Part shown: one piece after another, positions 1-7,417 of the stretch
How the letters are laid out: the number at the start of each line of letters is the position of its first letter
Numbering within the stretch: position 1 is the stretch's first letter
Source of the DNA: JACZQZ01 sp046756945
GTDB taxonomy: Bacteria; Pseudomonadota; Alphaproteobacteria; Rhodospirillales; 2-02-FULL-58-16
NCBI GenBank assembly: GCA_046756945.1
Contig: JBHHXI010000036.1
Location: 1 to 21,751 of the forward strand
DNA length: 21,751 nt
Direction of reading: 5' to 3'
Translations under genes and position numbers: made by a program
The notes under the pieces: model-generated
Seen by the model: only the letters and a program-made list of their open reading frames with translations
What the model was told of the DNA's origin: nothing
Databases searched by the model: none

Positions 1-756
1 GTCGTCTTCCAGCCGGGCCTTGAGGTGGGACAGAAGGGGATAGAGCCCGGCGAAGAGCGCGATGAGCAGACCGTAGCCGCCTTCCCGGTGGCCCTTGCGC
101 AGCACGTAGCACTTGAAAAAGCGCGAAAACAGGCGCCGCACGTTGCCGGCCAGCGTGCCGATGTCGCCGGCGTCCCTGAGGTCCCTGGCGCGCGCCGTGG
201 AATAGCTGTCCAGGCGGCGAATCATGTCCGAGATGTCGCGGTCCACGTAATGCTCCAGCCGGTTCGTCAGGGCCGGCCCCTTCCGCCCCGACCACGTCAG
301 CGCCGGATGGACCCGCTGGGCGCCCCACACCTTGACGCCCTTGCGGAACAGGCCCGGATAGGCGGCCTTGCCGTAGGACGCGCCCCAGCCCCAGCGCACC
401 AGTTTTTCGCCGATGTAGTTGTCCACGGGAATCTCGTGCCAGTCGAAGGACGTGGTGTCGATGACCTCGCGGATTTCCCGTGCCAGGGGCCCGGGCACGC
501 GCTCGTCGGCGTCGACCTCGAGGATCCACGGGCCCCGGCAGGCCGCGATGCCGGCGTTGCGCCGTTCGCCCTCCACGCTCCACGCGCCCTCGACCAGGCG
601 GTCGGTGTAGCGCGACGCGATGTCTTTGGATCTGTCCGTGCAGGCGTCCAGGAGAACGACGATCTCATCGGCGAAGGTCAGCCGCTCGAGGCAGTCGGCC
701 AGTTGCCCTTCCTCGTCGTGCACCACCACCAGCGCCGAAAGCCCGGGCGCGCTCAT
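1..756 (-). CDS. Family 2 glycosyltransferase (WaaE/KdtX-like), 3' end outside window
   Basis: Probably transfers a sugar onto lipopolysaccharide core or another cell-envelope glycan at the cytoplasmic face of the inner membrane; the exact substrate cannot be read. The visible 252 residues open with a GT-A fold start (SALVVVHDEEGQLADCLERL), then FADEIVVLLDACTD and the metal-binding VDADE motif near residues 80-85. The middle part (WHEIPVDNYIGEKLVRWGWG, GLFRKGVKVWG, HYVDRDISDMIRRLD) and the hydrophobic C-terminal stretch GLLIALFAGLYPLLSHLKA match the WaaE-like branch of GT2 common in alphaproteobacteria. The ATG at 756 has a GGAGG seven bases upstream on the minus strand. The reading frame is still open at base 1, so the C-terminus is missing only because the window ends. 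Family assignment is firm; the acceptor is inference. Confidence 0.88.
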   Translation of the reverse strand, partial: MSAPGLSALVVVHDEEGQLADCLERLTFADEIVVLLDACTDRSKDIASRYTDRLVEGAWSVEGERRNAGIAACRGPWILEVDADERVPGPLAREIREVIDTTSFDWHEIPVDNYIGEKLVRWGWGASYGKAAYPGLFRKGVKVWGAQRVHPALTWSGRKGPALTNRLEHYVDRDISDMIRRLDSYSTARARDLRDAGDIGTLAGNVRRLFSRFFKCYVLRKGHREGGYGLLIALFAGLYPLLSHLKARLEDD

Positions 757-1063
757 GGCGTCGCCTCCGCCGCCGGCGGGTCCGGCTTTTGCGCCACCGA
801 TGGACGATGCCCCGGGACCGGGCAGCGGGACGCCGTCGGCGTGACAGTCGGGGGGGCTGGCAAGGCGAGCATGGAATTTTCCCGGTAAACGCCAGGGCGA
901 AATTTCGGTTGCGCGACCTTAACCGCCCGGGGCCGGGGAGCCAAGGGAGAGCCGCCCGCGGAGCCGCCCCGGACGGCGCCGGCGAAAAAACCCCTGGCCG
1001 GGCCGGCAGGATGCTGAAAAACTGTCCCATGGGTCGATTTGGGTGAGCCACGGTGAGGGGAAA
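757..1063. other. Intergenic region between divergent genes
   Basis: About 307 bases separate the glycosyltransferase start (minus) from the SdhAF4-like start (plus). It must hold both promoters, but no clear -35/-10 pair stands out. Open frames crossing it on both strands have compositions typical of GC-rich shadow frames and no recognisable domain. A run of seven G occurs near 850. Confidence 0.4.
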
Positions 1064-1258
1064 ATGACCGCCGACAAACCAACCGGACAGGCGCCCGGCA
1101 AACCGTCCCGGTCCACCCGCGGCGTCGATGCACCGTCCGCGCCGGCGAAGAAAAAGAAGCCGAAAGCCCGGGCCCTGCCCGAGACCGGCGGACCGAAGGG
1201 CCCCGAGCCCACCCGTTACGGGGACTGGGAGCGCAAGGGCCGCTGCGTCGACTTCTGA
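1064..1258 (+). CDS. DUF1674 / SdhAF4-like succinate dehydrogenase assembly factor
   Basis: A 64-residue protein with a basic, low-complexity N-terminal half and the hallmark C-terminus GGPKGPEPTRYGDWERKGRCVDF (cited in part: GPKGPEPTRYGDWE, then KGRCVDF). That block defines DUF1674, the bacterial relative of mitochondrial SDHAF4, which binds the flavinylated SdhA subunit and helps assemble succinate dehydrogenase (complex II) in the cytoplasm. I chose the ATG at 1064 because GAGG lies just upstream; a GTG at 1043 in the same frame would add seven residues. It is transcribed divergently from the glycosyltransferase, and no sdh genes are in the window, so function rests on the family motif. 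Confidence 0.85.
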   Translation: MTADKPTGQAPGKPSRSTRGVDAPSAPAKKKKPKARALPETGGPKGPEPTRYGDWERKGRCVDF

Positions 1259-1441
1259 TCCGCCCCCCATCGACCTCTGATACAGGCCGCCAGGCCCGGT
1301 TTCCGCCCACTCCCGACCATTTTGTTCTTTTTTTGTTCTCATTCAGCCCCTCTCCGGTTATCCTTTGAGCGGGCGGCCCGGGCCGGCCGGGAGCGCCATG
1401 GCCGTGGGCGGGTTTTTGACCTTGAAAAATCTTCCAATAAT

Positions 1442-1464
1442 TGTATTATTCTATACATAATACA
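1442..1464. promoter_or_regulatory. 23-bp palindrome in AT-rich nuclease promoter region
   Basis: TGTATTAT (1442-1449) and ATAATACA (1457-1464) are perfect inverted arms around a 7-base spacer, in a conspicuously AT-rich stretch (about 1425-1475) of an otherwise GC-rich region. It ends 18 bases before the nuclease ATG, as expected for an operator or a promoter-overlapping regulator site. The cognate regulator is unknown. Confidence 0.45.
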
Positions 1465-1482
1465 TGTTAAAGTAGTATACCC

Positions 1483-1965
1483 ATGGTTTTCGAGGATAAG
1501 GCCCTCCGTGTGATCGCGGCCGCCGCCGCCGTGGTCGTGGCGGGTCGCCTGATCGTTCCCGTGACCGCCGCCGGGTGGCGCGACCCCATCCCCGGTCCCG
1601 TTTCGGCGCTGGTGGTCGACGTGATCGACGGCGACACGGTCCTGGTGCGGGCGCGCATCTGGCTGGGCCAGGAGGTGGAGACCCGCGTGCGGCTGGAAGG
1701 GGTGGACACGCCGGAGCTGCGCGGCAAGTGCCGGGCGGCCCGCCGCCTGGCCCGCGAGGCGCGTCAATTCGTTCAGGCCAGGGTGGGCGGCCGCCAGGTC
1801 ATTCTGCGCGACATCCAGTACGGCAAGTACGCCGGGCGCGTCGTCGCCCGCGTCCAGACGCCGGACGGCGAAGACCTGACCGACGCCCTGATCGCGGCCG
1901 GTCTGGGACACGCCTACGACGGCGCCGCGCGGGCGCCCTGGTGCGTCGGGGCCAAGGCGGGGTAG
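1483..1965 (+). CDS. Staphylococcal-nuclease-like (thermonuclease, SNase) protein, exported or membrane-anchored
   Basis: A 160-residue calcium-dependent nuclease homologue. Residues 9-30 form a hydrophobic signal or anchor segment (VIAAAAAVVVAGRLIVPVTA), so it should act outside the cytoplasm or on the outer face of the inner membrane. The SNase fold is visible in VIDGDTV (47-53), VRLEGVDTPE (69-78) and KYAGRVVARV (115-124). By alignment with S. aureus nuclease these supply Asp51, Arg70, Asp75, Thr76, Glu78 and Arg119, matching metal ligands Asp21, Asp40 and Thr41 and catalytic Arg35, Glu43 and Arg87, so the active site looks intact. The C-terminus YDGAARAPWC is typical of proteobacterial members. 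No strong Shine-Dalgarno precedes the ATG at 1483. A 23-bp palindrome lies just upstream. Its role (DNA/RNA scavenging or envelope function) is unknown. Confidence 0.87.
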   Translation: MVFEDKALRVIAAAAAVVVAGRLIVPVTAAGWRDPIPGPVSALVVDVIDGDTVLVRARIWLGQEVETRVRLEGVDTPELRGKCRAARRLAREARQFVQARVGGRQVILRDIQYGKYAGRVVARVQTPDGEDLTDALIAAGLGHAYDGAARAPWCVGAKAG

Positions 1966-1972
1966 GCCGGGA

Positions 1973-2057
1973 TTTCAGAATGGCGAAGTCACGCCTCGCC
2001 CTGCCACGGCGACCGGCAATTAAAGCAATTAAAGGGACACCTTACTTAATTCTGAAA
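1973..2057. repeat. 85-bp inverted-repeat element or mobile-element relic
   Basis: TTTCAGAAT (1973-1981) and ATTCTGAAA (2049-2057) are perfect 9-bp inverted termini. Inside lies a second imperfect palindrome with AATTAA near one end and TTAATT near the other, around 2020-2050, much more AT-rich than its flanks. It sits between the convergent nuclease and acs genes. The structure suggests a small non-autonomous element or the decayed end of a transposable element. No target duplication or transposase is visible, so the class is unassigned. Confidence 0.4.
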
Positions 2058-2156
2058 GTGTTCCCGAAACTCCGCGCCGTTGTGATCCGGCGACCCGCGG
2101 CCGTTGTTTATCCGTGTCCGTTCGTGTCCAACGAACACCGGATACGGGATTTCAAA

Positions 2157-2180
2157 CGGCGGGGCTTTTCGGCCCCGCCG
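2157..2180 (-). terminator. Hairpin terminator downstream of acs
   Basis: CGGCGGGGC (2157-2165) pairs perfectly with GCCCCGCCG (2172-2180) around a six-base loop. On the minus strand it lies seven bases past the acs stop codon and is followed by a short T run (three T). The U tract is weak but the position is right for the end of the acs transcript. Confidence 0.6.
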
Positions 2181-2187
2181 CCCGTAC

Positions 2188-4299
2188 TCATTCCTCGCCG
2201 AAGTGCTCGATGTCCTCCGGGCCTTTCTTGATGGCCACCTTTTCCTTGCCCTGGACCAGGACGCGGATGTCCTCGACCACGTCGGGGTTGGCAAGGGTCA
2301 TGACATCGCCGATGTCGAGGGTATTCGAGATGGCGGCCAGCACGCGGCGCATGATCTTTCCCGAACGGGTCTTCGGCATGTCGGGCACGATGAAGACGTT
2401 CTTCGGCCGGGCGATCTTGCCGATGGTCCCCTCGATGGCCGAGACCACCTGCCCTTTCGCCTCGTCGCCGGAATCGAAGCCCGGCTTCAGGGACACGTAG
2501 ATATCGGGGATGCGGCCCTTGATCTCGTCGACCACGGGCACGACGGCGGCTTCGGCGATCGCCTCGACGGTGAGGGCGGCGGACTCCAGCTCCTTGGTGC
2601 CCAACCGGTGGCCGGCGACGTTGATGACGTCGTCGATGCGCCCCAGGATCCGGTAGTACCCGTCCTCGGCCAGCATGGCCCCGTCGCCGGTGAGATACGG
2701 CCAGTCGCGCCAGTCCTTGCTGTTGGTGTCCCTGCAGTACTTGGCGTAATAGGTGGCGACGTACCGCTCACGGTCCCCCCATATGGTCTGGAAGGCCCCC
2801 GGCCACGGGTTGCGGATGCAGATGTTTCCCGCTTTCCCCGCTCCCGCCTCGATCTCGTTGCCGTCCTCGTCGTAGATGACCGGATGGATGCCCGGCAAGG
2901 CGGGACCGGTGCTGCCGGGCTTCATGGGGTGCAGGGCCGGCACCGTGCTGCACAGGAAGCCGCCGGTTTCCGTCTGCCACCAGGTGTCGACGATGATGGC
3001 CTCGCCCTTGCCGACCACTTCGTAATACCACTTCCACACTTCCGGTTCGATGGGCTCTCCCACCGTCGTCATGTGCTTGAAGTGGAAGTCGTATTTCTGC
3101 GGCTCGTCGGGACCGGCCTTTCTCAGCATGCGTACGGTCGTCGGCGCGGTGTGGAAGATATTGACGTCCAGGCGCTCGGCGATCCGCCACGCCCGCCCGG
3201 CGTCCGGGTAGGTGGGGACGCCTTCGAAGATGACGCTGGACGCGGCCAGCGCCAGCGGGCCGTAGACGATGTAGGAATGGCCCGTGATCCAGCCGATGTC
3301 CGCCATGCACCAGTACACGTCCTCGGGATGGATGTCCTGGATGAATTTCGACGTGCCGGCCACGTAGGCCATGTACCCGCCGATGCTGTGCTGGCATCCC
3401 TTGGGCTTGCCGGTCGTTCCGCTGGTGTACATCAGGAACAGCGGGTCTTCGGCGGGCAGGGACACGGCATCGACCCGCTTGCCGGCATACTCCTTGAGCA
3501 CATCGTTGACGATGATATCACGGCCTTCCACCATCGGCGTCTCGGTGGAGGATCTGCCGGGATAGCGTTGCCAGATGAGGACCTTGTCGACGGCCTGGCC
3601 AAGCTTCTCCGCCGTCTCGCAGGCCACGTCGGCGTTGACCTTGTGATCGATCAGCTTGCCCGCCCGATGATAGCCGTCGACGGTGATCAGCACCCTGCTT
3701 CCCGAATCCGCGATCCTGTCGGCGGCCGCCTGGCCGCTGAATCCTCCGAACACCTCGGAATGAATGACGCCGAGCCGGGCGCACGCGAGCATGGTTACCG
3801 GAAGCTCCGGGGTCATCGGCATGTGCAGCGTCACCCGGTCGCCCTGCTTGAGGCCGGCGAAGTCCCGGAGCAGGGCGGCGAACTCGTTCACCCGCACGTA
3901 AAGCTCCTGGTAGGTCACCGCCGCGAGAGGCTCGTCCTCGGGTTCGGGGACGAAATGGATGGCCGCCTTGTTCTTGTATTTCGCCAGGTGCCGGTCGACG
4001 CAGTTGTAGCAGGCGTTGATCCTGCCGCCGACGAACCACTTCCAGCACGGGGCGTCGCTGGTATCAAGGGTGGTGTGCCAATACTCGTCCCAGGTCAGCA
4101 GTTCGGCGTATTCCTTGTAGCATCCGGGAAAATTCTCCAGGCTGAACCGCTCAAAAATCCCGGGGTCGGTCAGATTCGCCTGCCCGATGAATTCGGGGGA
4201 CGGATAGATGGCCGTTTCCTCTTTCCAATGGACCGCAATTTCCGATTCGCTGACTGCTTGCGCCTCGGGCGCCTTGGCATTCCCCGCAACTTTGTTCAT
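2188..4299 (-). CDS. acs: Acetate--CoA ligase (acetyl-CoA synthetase)
   Basis: Converts acetate, ATP and CoA to acetyl-CoA, AMP and pyrophosphate through acetyl-adenylate in the cytoplasm. The 703 residues carry the ANL-superfamily core motifs: YTSGTTGKPKG near 290 (phosphate-binding loop), IGWITGHSY, TVGEPIEPEVW, DTWWQTETGG near 436-445, YLTGDGA, LGRIDDVINVAGHRLG and PKTRSGKIMRR near 641-651. The last contains the lysine that is catalytic and acetylation-controlled in Salmonella Acs. The second Trp of DTWWQTETGG corresponds to the residue that restricts the pocket to acetate, favouring acetate over longer acids. I chose the ATG at 4299 because a GGGAGG lies eight bases upstream. An in-frame ATG at 4410 would add 37 residues unlike the family and would start beside a promoter-type palindrome. 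It is transcribed alone, after the tsaD-gpsA cluster. Confidence 0.95.
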   Translation of the reverse strand: MNKVAGNAKAPEAQAVSESEIAVHWKEETAIYPSPEFIGQANLTDPGIFERFSLENFPGCYKEYAELLTWDEYWHTTLDTSDAPCWKWFVGGRINACYNCVDRHLAKYKNKAAIHFVPEPEDEPLAAVTYQELYVRVNEFAALLRDFAGLKQGDRVTLHMPMTPELPVTMLACARLGVIHSEVFGGFSGQAAADRIADSGSRVLITVDGYHRAGKLIDHKVNADVACETAEKLGQAVDKVLIWQRYPGRSSTETPMVEGRDIIVNDVLKEYAGKRVDAVSLPAEDPLFLMYTSGTTGKPKGCQHSIGGYMAYVAGTSKFIQDIHPEDVYWCMADIGWITGHSYIVYGPLALAASSVIFEGVPTYPDAGRAWRIAERLDVNIFHTAPTTVRMLRKAGPDEPQKYDFHFKHMTTVGEPIEPEVWKWYYEVVGKGEAIIVDTWWQTETGGFLCSTVPALHPMKPGSTGPALPGIHPVIYDEDGNEIEAGAGKAGNICIRNPWPGAFQTIWGDRERYVATYYAKYCRDTNSKDWRDWPYLTGDGAMLAEDGYYRILGRIDDVINVAGHRLGTKELESAALTVEAIAEAAVVPVVDEIKGRIPDIYVSLKPGFDSGDEAKGQVVSAIEGTIGKIARPKNVFIVPDMPKTRSGKIMRRVLAAISNTLDIGDVMTLANPDVVEDIRVLVQGKEKVAIKKGPEDIEHFGEE

Positions 4300-4412
4300 T
4301 GCCTTGACCTCCCCATTCGAGACCGCGTGCGCTCCCCCACCGGGCGGTTGCGCGATCTCGCAAAAAGACACCTCTCCTTCGACCGCCTGACGGCGGGTGC
4401 GGAACTCCATAC

Positions 4413-4431
4413 TTGACGCGGATTATGTCAA
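4413..4431. promoter_or_regulatory. TTGAC-N9-GTCAA palindrome upstream of acs
   Basis: TTGAC (4413-4417) and GTCAA (4427-4431) form a perfect dyad about 115 bases upstream of the acs ATG. On the minus strand its far arm plus one base reads TTGACA, a perfect sigma70-type -35 box, but no good -10 follows at standard spacing. It may be an operator, part of the acs promoter, or both. Confidence 0.4.
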
Positions 4432-4514
4432 ACAAAAGCGTCATAAAACAAGGGGGCGGAAGAAATATCCGGCCACGAAGGCACGACCGCCCGCGGCCTT
4501 TACGAGGGTCGCCG

Positions 4515-4886
4515 TCAATCCACCAGGTAGACGGTGCCGTTGCGGACTTCGGTCGCCGGGCGCTGAAGGCTCTCCCCGGCGCACGGGCCGGCGACGCAGA
4601 ACCCGTCCTCGATGCGGAATACCGCCCCGTGGTTGGTGCACAGGATCTGGGTCTTGGCAAGGTCGAGGAACTGGCCGGGCCTGAAATCCAGCGGCAAACC
4701 GGCATGGGGGCACCGGTTGACGTAGACGAAGACGTCATCGCTCCGGCGCAGAATCATGAAACGCCGGAGTTCGCCGCGCCAGTGGACGGCAAACCCGTTG
4801 CTGCCGCCGTCCGGGACTTCGGCAAGCCGGCACAGCACGGTCCTTCCCGGCGGCGCCGCGGCGGCGGGTTCCTTCCCGCCCTTCAT
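4515..4886 (-). CDS. Rieske [2Fe-2S] ferredoxin-like protein
   Basis: A 123-residue single-domain Rieske protein. The cluster ligands are plain: Cys59-x-His61 in VNRCPHAGLPLDF and Cys83-x2-His86 in ILCTNHGAVFRIEDGFC, with 21 residues between them. There is no signal peptide or membrane segment, so a cytoplasmic electron carrier is expected, like the stand-alone ferredoxins related to the Rieske components of dioxygenases and NirD. The ATG at 4886 overlaps the stop codon of the upstream gene in an ATGA arrangement, which fixes the start and implies translational coupling. No partner reductase or oxygenase is adjacent, so the redox partner is unknown. Family assignment is firm, process unknown. 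Confidence 0.85.
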   Translation of the reverse strand: MKGGKEPAAAAPPGRTVLCRLAEVPDGGSNGFAVHWRGELRRFMILRRSDDVFVYVNRCPHAGLPLDFRPGQFLDLAKTQILCTNHGAVFRIEDGFCVAGPCAGESLQRPATEVRNGTVYLVD

Positions 4887-5380
4887 TCCGGTTCCAGGCC
4901 GAGCGGGATCAGCTTCCATTCCTGCCACACGCGCTCGGGGAACGGCTCGCCCTTGCGCCCTTCCCCTTCCTCCAGGGCGTCCGTCACATGGGGAAAACCG
5001 CGCTTCAGCTCGGCCCACATCTCACGCCCGAGCGGCCTGAGCTCGGGCACGTTCAGGCAGCGCAGCGAATACGACCACACCATGGCCGCCGCGGAATCGG
5101 ACGGCAGGCCCAGTTTCGTGAACTGGCGCGAGACCTTGTTGATCTTCATCTGCAGGACACCCAGGGTCTCGACCGAGGGCAGATCAGTGTCCTGGAACAC
5201 GCCCTCGGGGATCACGCCATGGGTTTCAAAATTCACGCGGACGGCGGTGGCGATGGCGACCATGGCGCCCATGTCCTGGGCGTCCATGGCGCGCAGGCCG
5301 CGGACGAATTTTTCCACTTCGCGGGCGCCCGCGCTGAGCGCCCGCCCGTGCATCTTGTCCTTAAGCCATCCCCTGACCAT
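4883..5380 (-). CDS. Conserved-looking hypothetical protein (165 aa)
   Basis: I do not recognise a named family. The product is a soluble 165-residue protein without signal peptide or membrane segment. It appears mostly helical at the start (AGAREVEKFVRGLRAMDAQDMGAMVAIATAVRVNFE), has a central segment with LGVLQMKINKVSRQFTKLG and ends in a Trp/Pro-rich tail (WQEWKLIPLGLEPE). Codon use and amino-acid composition look like a real gene, unlike the shadow frames around it. Its stop overlaps the ATG of the Rieske gene (ATGA), so the two are probably made together, and it follows the EVE-domain gene with a 34-base gap. A function tied to the Rieske protein is an inference from coupling only. The start at 5380 has no strong Shine-Dalgarno. 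Confidence 0.75.
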   Translation of the reverse strand: MVRGWLKDKMHGRALSAGAREVEKFVRGLRAMDAQDMGAMVAIATAVRVNFETHGVIPEGVFQDTDLPSVETLGVLQMKINKVSRQFTKLGLPSDSAAAMVWSYSLRCLNVPELRPLGREMWAELKRGFPHVTDALEEGEGRKGEPFPERVWQEWKLIPLGLEPE

Positions 5381-5414
5381 CGCCGCCGGGTCTCAAAATC
5401 ATTGAACATTGGGT

Positions 5415-5828
5415 TTACGCGGGGACGCCCGCCATGGCGCAGATGATCCTCCATGCCGCCGCGTCCACCGGCATCACCGAAAGCCGGGACTGGCGGACCA
5501 GGGCCAGGTGGTCGAGGCGGCCGTCATCCTTGATCTGTTTGAGCGTCACCGGCTCCTTCACCGGCGTCACTGCCTTGAAGTCGACCATGCCGAAGCGCAT
5601 CGTCGGGTCCGTCGGGTCGGGATAGTATTCGGTGACCACCTCGAGAATGCCGACGATGCGCTTCTCGTTGACCGAATGATAAAAAAAGGCCCTGTCGCCC
5701 ACCTTCATGGCCTTCATGTTGGCCGCCGCCTGATGGTTGCGAATGCCGTCCCATTCGGCGACGCCGGCCTTGACATGGTCGTCCCACGACCAGGCGCCCG
5801 GTTCCGATTTCACCAGCCAGTACGCCAT
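5415..5828 (-). CDS. EVE-domain protein (modified-nucleotide binding, PUA-like)
   Basis: A 137-residue single EVE domain, the PUA/ASCH-like fold that binds modified bases in DNA or RNA. The diagnostic opening MAYWLVKSEPGAWSWDDH is followed by WDGIRNHQAAANMKAMKVGDRAFFYHS and IVGILEVVTEYYPDPTD, matching the thymocyte nuclear protein 1 / YcsE-like bacterial group throughout. I chose the ATG at 5828. The in-frame ATG at 5834 would overlap the stop of the YciI-like gene as TGATG and is an equally possible coupled start; the GAGG upstream is better spaced for 5828. It lies in the minus-strand run tsaD-gpsA-YciI-EVE, an arrangement I associate with alphaproteobacteria. Stand-alone EVE proteins have no settled cellular role. 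Confidence 0.88.
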   Translation of the reverse strand: MAYWLVKSEPGAWSWDDHVKAGVAEWDGIRNHQAAANMKAMKVGDRAFFYHSVNEKRIVGILEVVTEYYPDPTDPTMRFGMVDFKAVTPVKEPVTLKQIKDDGRLDHLALVRQSRLSVMPVDAAAWRIICAMAGVPA

Positions 5829-5833
5829 CGGCA

Positions 5834-6118
5834 TCAGTCCTCGGGGAACACTTTCTTCCACGCCTTTATGGTGACGCTCTCGAACACCCCCGCCCTGGCG
5901 TAGGGATCGTTGGCGGCGAAGGCCTCGGCGGCCTGTTTGTCGGCCACGTCGACCATGATCACGCTGCCGGTGACGGTGGAGGCGTCATCGGAAAGTGTCG
6001 GGCCGGCGGCGAACAGCGTATCACCGGCATCCCGAAGGTAGGCGAGGTGGGCCGTGCGGTTCTCCTTGCGGACCGGGCCGTGGCCGGGTTTGTCGACGCA
6101 GGTGATCACGAAAATCAT
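5834..6118 (-). CDS. YciI-like protein
   Basis: A 94-residue protein of the YciI family, small alpha/beta ferredoxin-like folds of unknown reaction, some of which have been proposed to catalyse small hydrolytic steps. Family features are the start MIFVITCVDKPGHGPVRKENR, HLAYLRDAGDTLFAAGPTL, GSVIMVDVADKQAAEAFAANDPYARAGVFESVTIKAW and the DPYA motif with its conserved Asp. The ATG at 6118 is preceded by GAGAGG. An in-frame start at 6136 would add six residues. The stop at 5834 overlaps or abuts the start of the EVE gene. It probably shares a transcript with gpsA upstream (gap of 72 bases). Confidence 0.87.
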   Translation of the reverse strand: MIFVITCVDKPGHGPVRKENRTAHLAYLRDAGDTLFAAGPTLSDDASTVTGSVIMVDVADKQAAEAFAANDPYARAGVFESVTIKAWKKVFPED

Positions 6119-6190
6119 GACGCCTCTCTTGGACAAGCGGTTGGTGGAGAAGCGGAGTCACGCGTCCGTTTCGATGCGGCGCGCATCCGG

Positions 6191-7207
6191 TTACGACGCC
6201 TCGGCGGCCCGGCCCACCGGCGCTTCCGCCTTGAACGGCCGCGCCAGCAACTCGGAGATCGTCGAATCGATGTCGGCGAAGTGGTGCAGCACCTTGTCTA
6301 TGGCCACGCAGATGGGCAGGTCAACGTCGAGGCGGCCGGCGAGATCGGTGACCGAGGAGGCGGTGTACACGCCTTCCGCCACCGACGTGCGCGCCGCCAG
6401 GATCTCGACCAGGGTCCTGCCCCGGCCCAACTCCACGCCCAGCGAGAAGTTGCGCGATCGCATGTTGTTGCAGGTCAGCGTAATGTCCCCCAGCCCGCAC
6501 AGGCCGGCGAGGGTTTCGGCCTGTCCGCCCTTCGCCGCGCCCAGGCGCACGATCTCCGCCAGCCCCCGGGTGATCAGGGCCGCCCGCGCGTTTTCTCCAA
6601 GCCCGCGCCCGGTGACGATGCCGCAGGCGATGGCGAGCACGTTCTTCACCGCGCCGCCCACCTGGGCGCCGATCAGGTCGGCCGAGCGGTAGATGCGAAA
6701 ACGCGGCGTCCCCAGGGCGGCCATCAGCCTCTCGGCCAGTTCCACGTCGCTGCAGGCGAGGGTCGCCGCGGTGGGCAGGTCGCGCGCCACCTCGGTGGCG
6801 AAGGTGGGACCCGACAGCACGACCGCGCGCGCTTCGGGCAGGGTTTCGGCGACCACTTCGCTCATCAGCGCGCAGGTATCCTGCTCGATGCCCTTGGCGC
6901 AGATCACCGCCGGCACCCCGGCCTTCCAGGCCGGCGCGATCTTTTCGCATACGGTGCGCAGGTGTTGCGCCGGCGCCACCAGCAGAACGGCGTCGGCCTC
7001 CGCCACATCGGCCAGGTCCGTGGTCGCCTGGATCCCGGAGTCCAGGGATATGCCGGGCAGGTAGAGGGAATTCTCGTGGGTCTGGTTGACGGCCTCGGCC
7101 ACCTCGGGTTCGTGGCACTGGACCACCACCTGGCGTCCCGCCCGGTGCATGACCGTGGCCAACGCCGTCCCCCACGCGCCCGCGCCGATGATGCCGATCC
7201 TGTTCAT
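6191..7207 (-). CDS. gpsA: Glycerol-3-phosphate dehydrogenase [NAD(P)+]
   Basis: Reduces dihydroxyacetone phosphate to sn-glycerol 3-phosphate with NAD(P)H, feeding phospholipid synthesis in the cytoplasm. The 338 residues begin with the Rossmann nucleotide loop GIIGAGAWGTALATV. They contain VICAKGIEQDT, VVLSGPTFATEVARDLPTA, the catalytic lysine in GAVKNVLAIACG near residue 188, and the C-terminal dimer/active-site block LAGLCGLGDITLTCNNMRSRNFSLGVELGRG. All are standard for bacterial GpsA and length is normal. I chose the ATG at 7207 because the Rossmann motif starts directly after it; an in-frame start at 7324 would prepend 39 residues with no counterpart. The Shine-Dalgarno is weak. It follows tsaD and the small exported-peptide gene on the same strand. 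Confidence 0.96.
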   Translation of the reverse strand: MNRIGIIGAGAWGTALATVMHRAGRQVVVQCHEPEVAEAVNQTHENSLYLPGISLDSGIQATTDLADVAEADAVLLVAPAQHLRTVCEKIAPAWKAGVPAVICAKGIEQDTCALMSEVVAETLPEARAVVLSGPTFATEVARDLPTAATLACSDVELAERLMAALGTPRFRIYRSADLIGAQVGGAVKNVLAIACGIVTGRGLGENARAALITRGLAEIVRLGAAKGGQAETLAGLCGLGDITLTCNNMRSRNFSLGVELGRGRTLVEILAARTSVAEGVYTASSVTDLAGRLDVDLPICVAIDKVLHHFADIDSTISELLARPFKAEAPVGRAAEAS

Positions 7208-7417
7208 GGCACGTTTGGTTTCTCCGGCCGCGGATCCTTTATGCCCGTATCCGCGGGTCCGAGGCAAGGGCCGCTTGGCCGGGCCGCCACGGCCGCAAGC
7301 GGGCGCGCAAACAAGGGATGTCATCGGCGGCGAACGGCGCGCCCCGCCGCACGGGTCGTCCCGGCGGTGTCGAATTTCCGGATCGGGGGCGTCGAAGGGC
7401 GGCTCAGGCCGGCCGGC

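Noticed and set aside
2104..4416. 770-codon open frame opposite acs
   Set aside because: It is the exact antisense of a gene with all Acs motifs; its composition (His/Asp/Gly-rich) is that of a GC-rich shadow frame.
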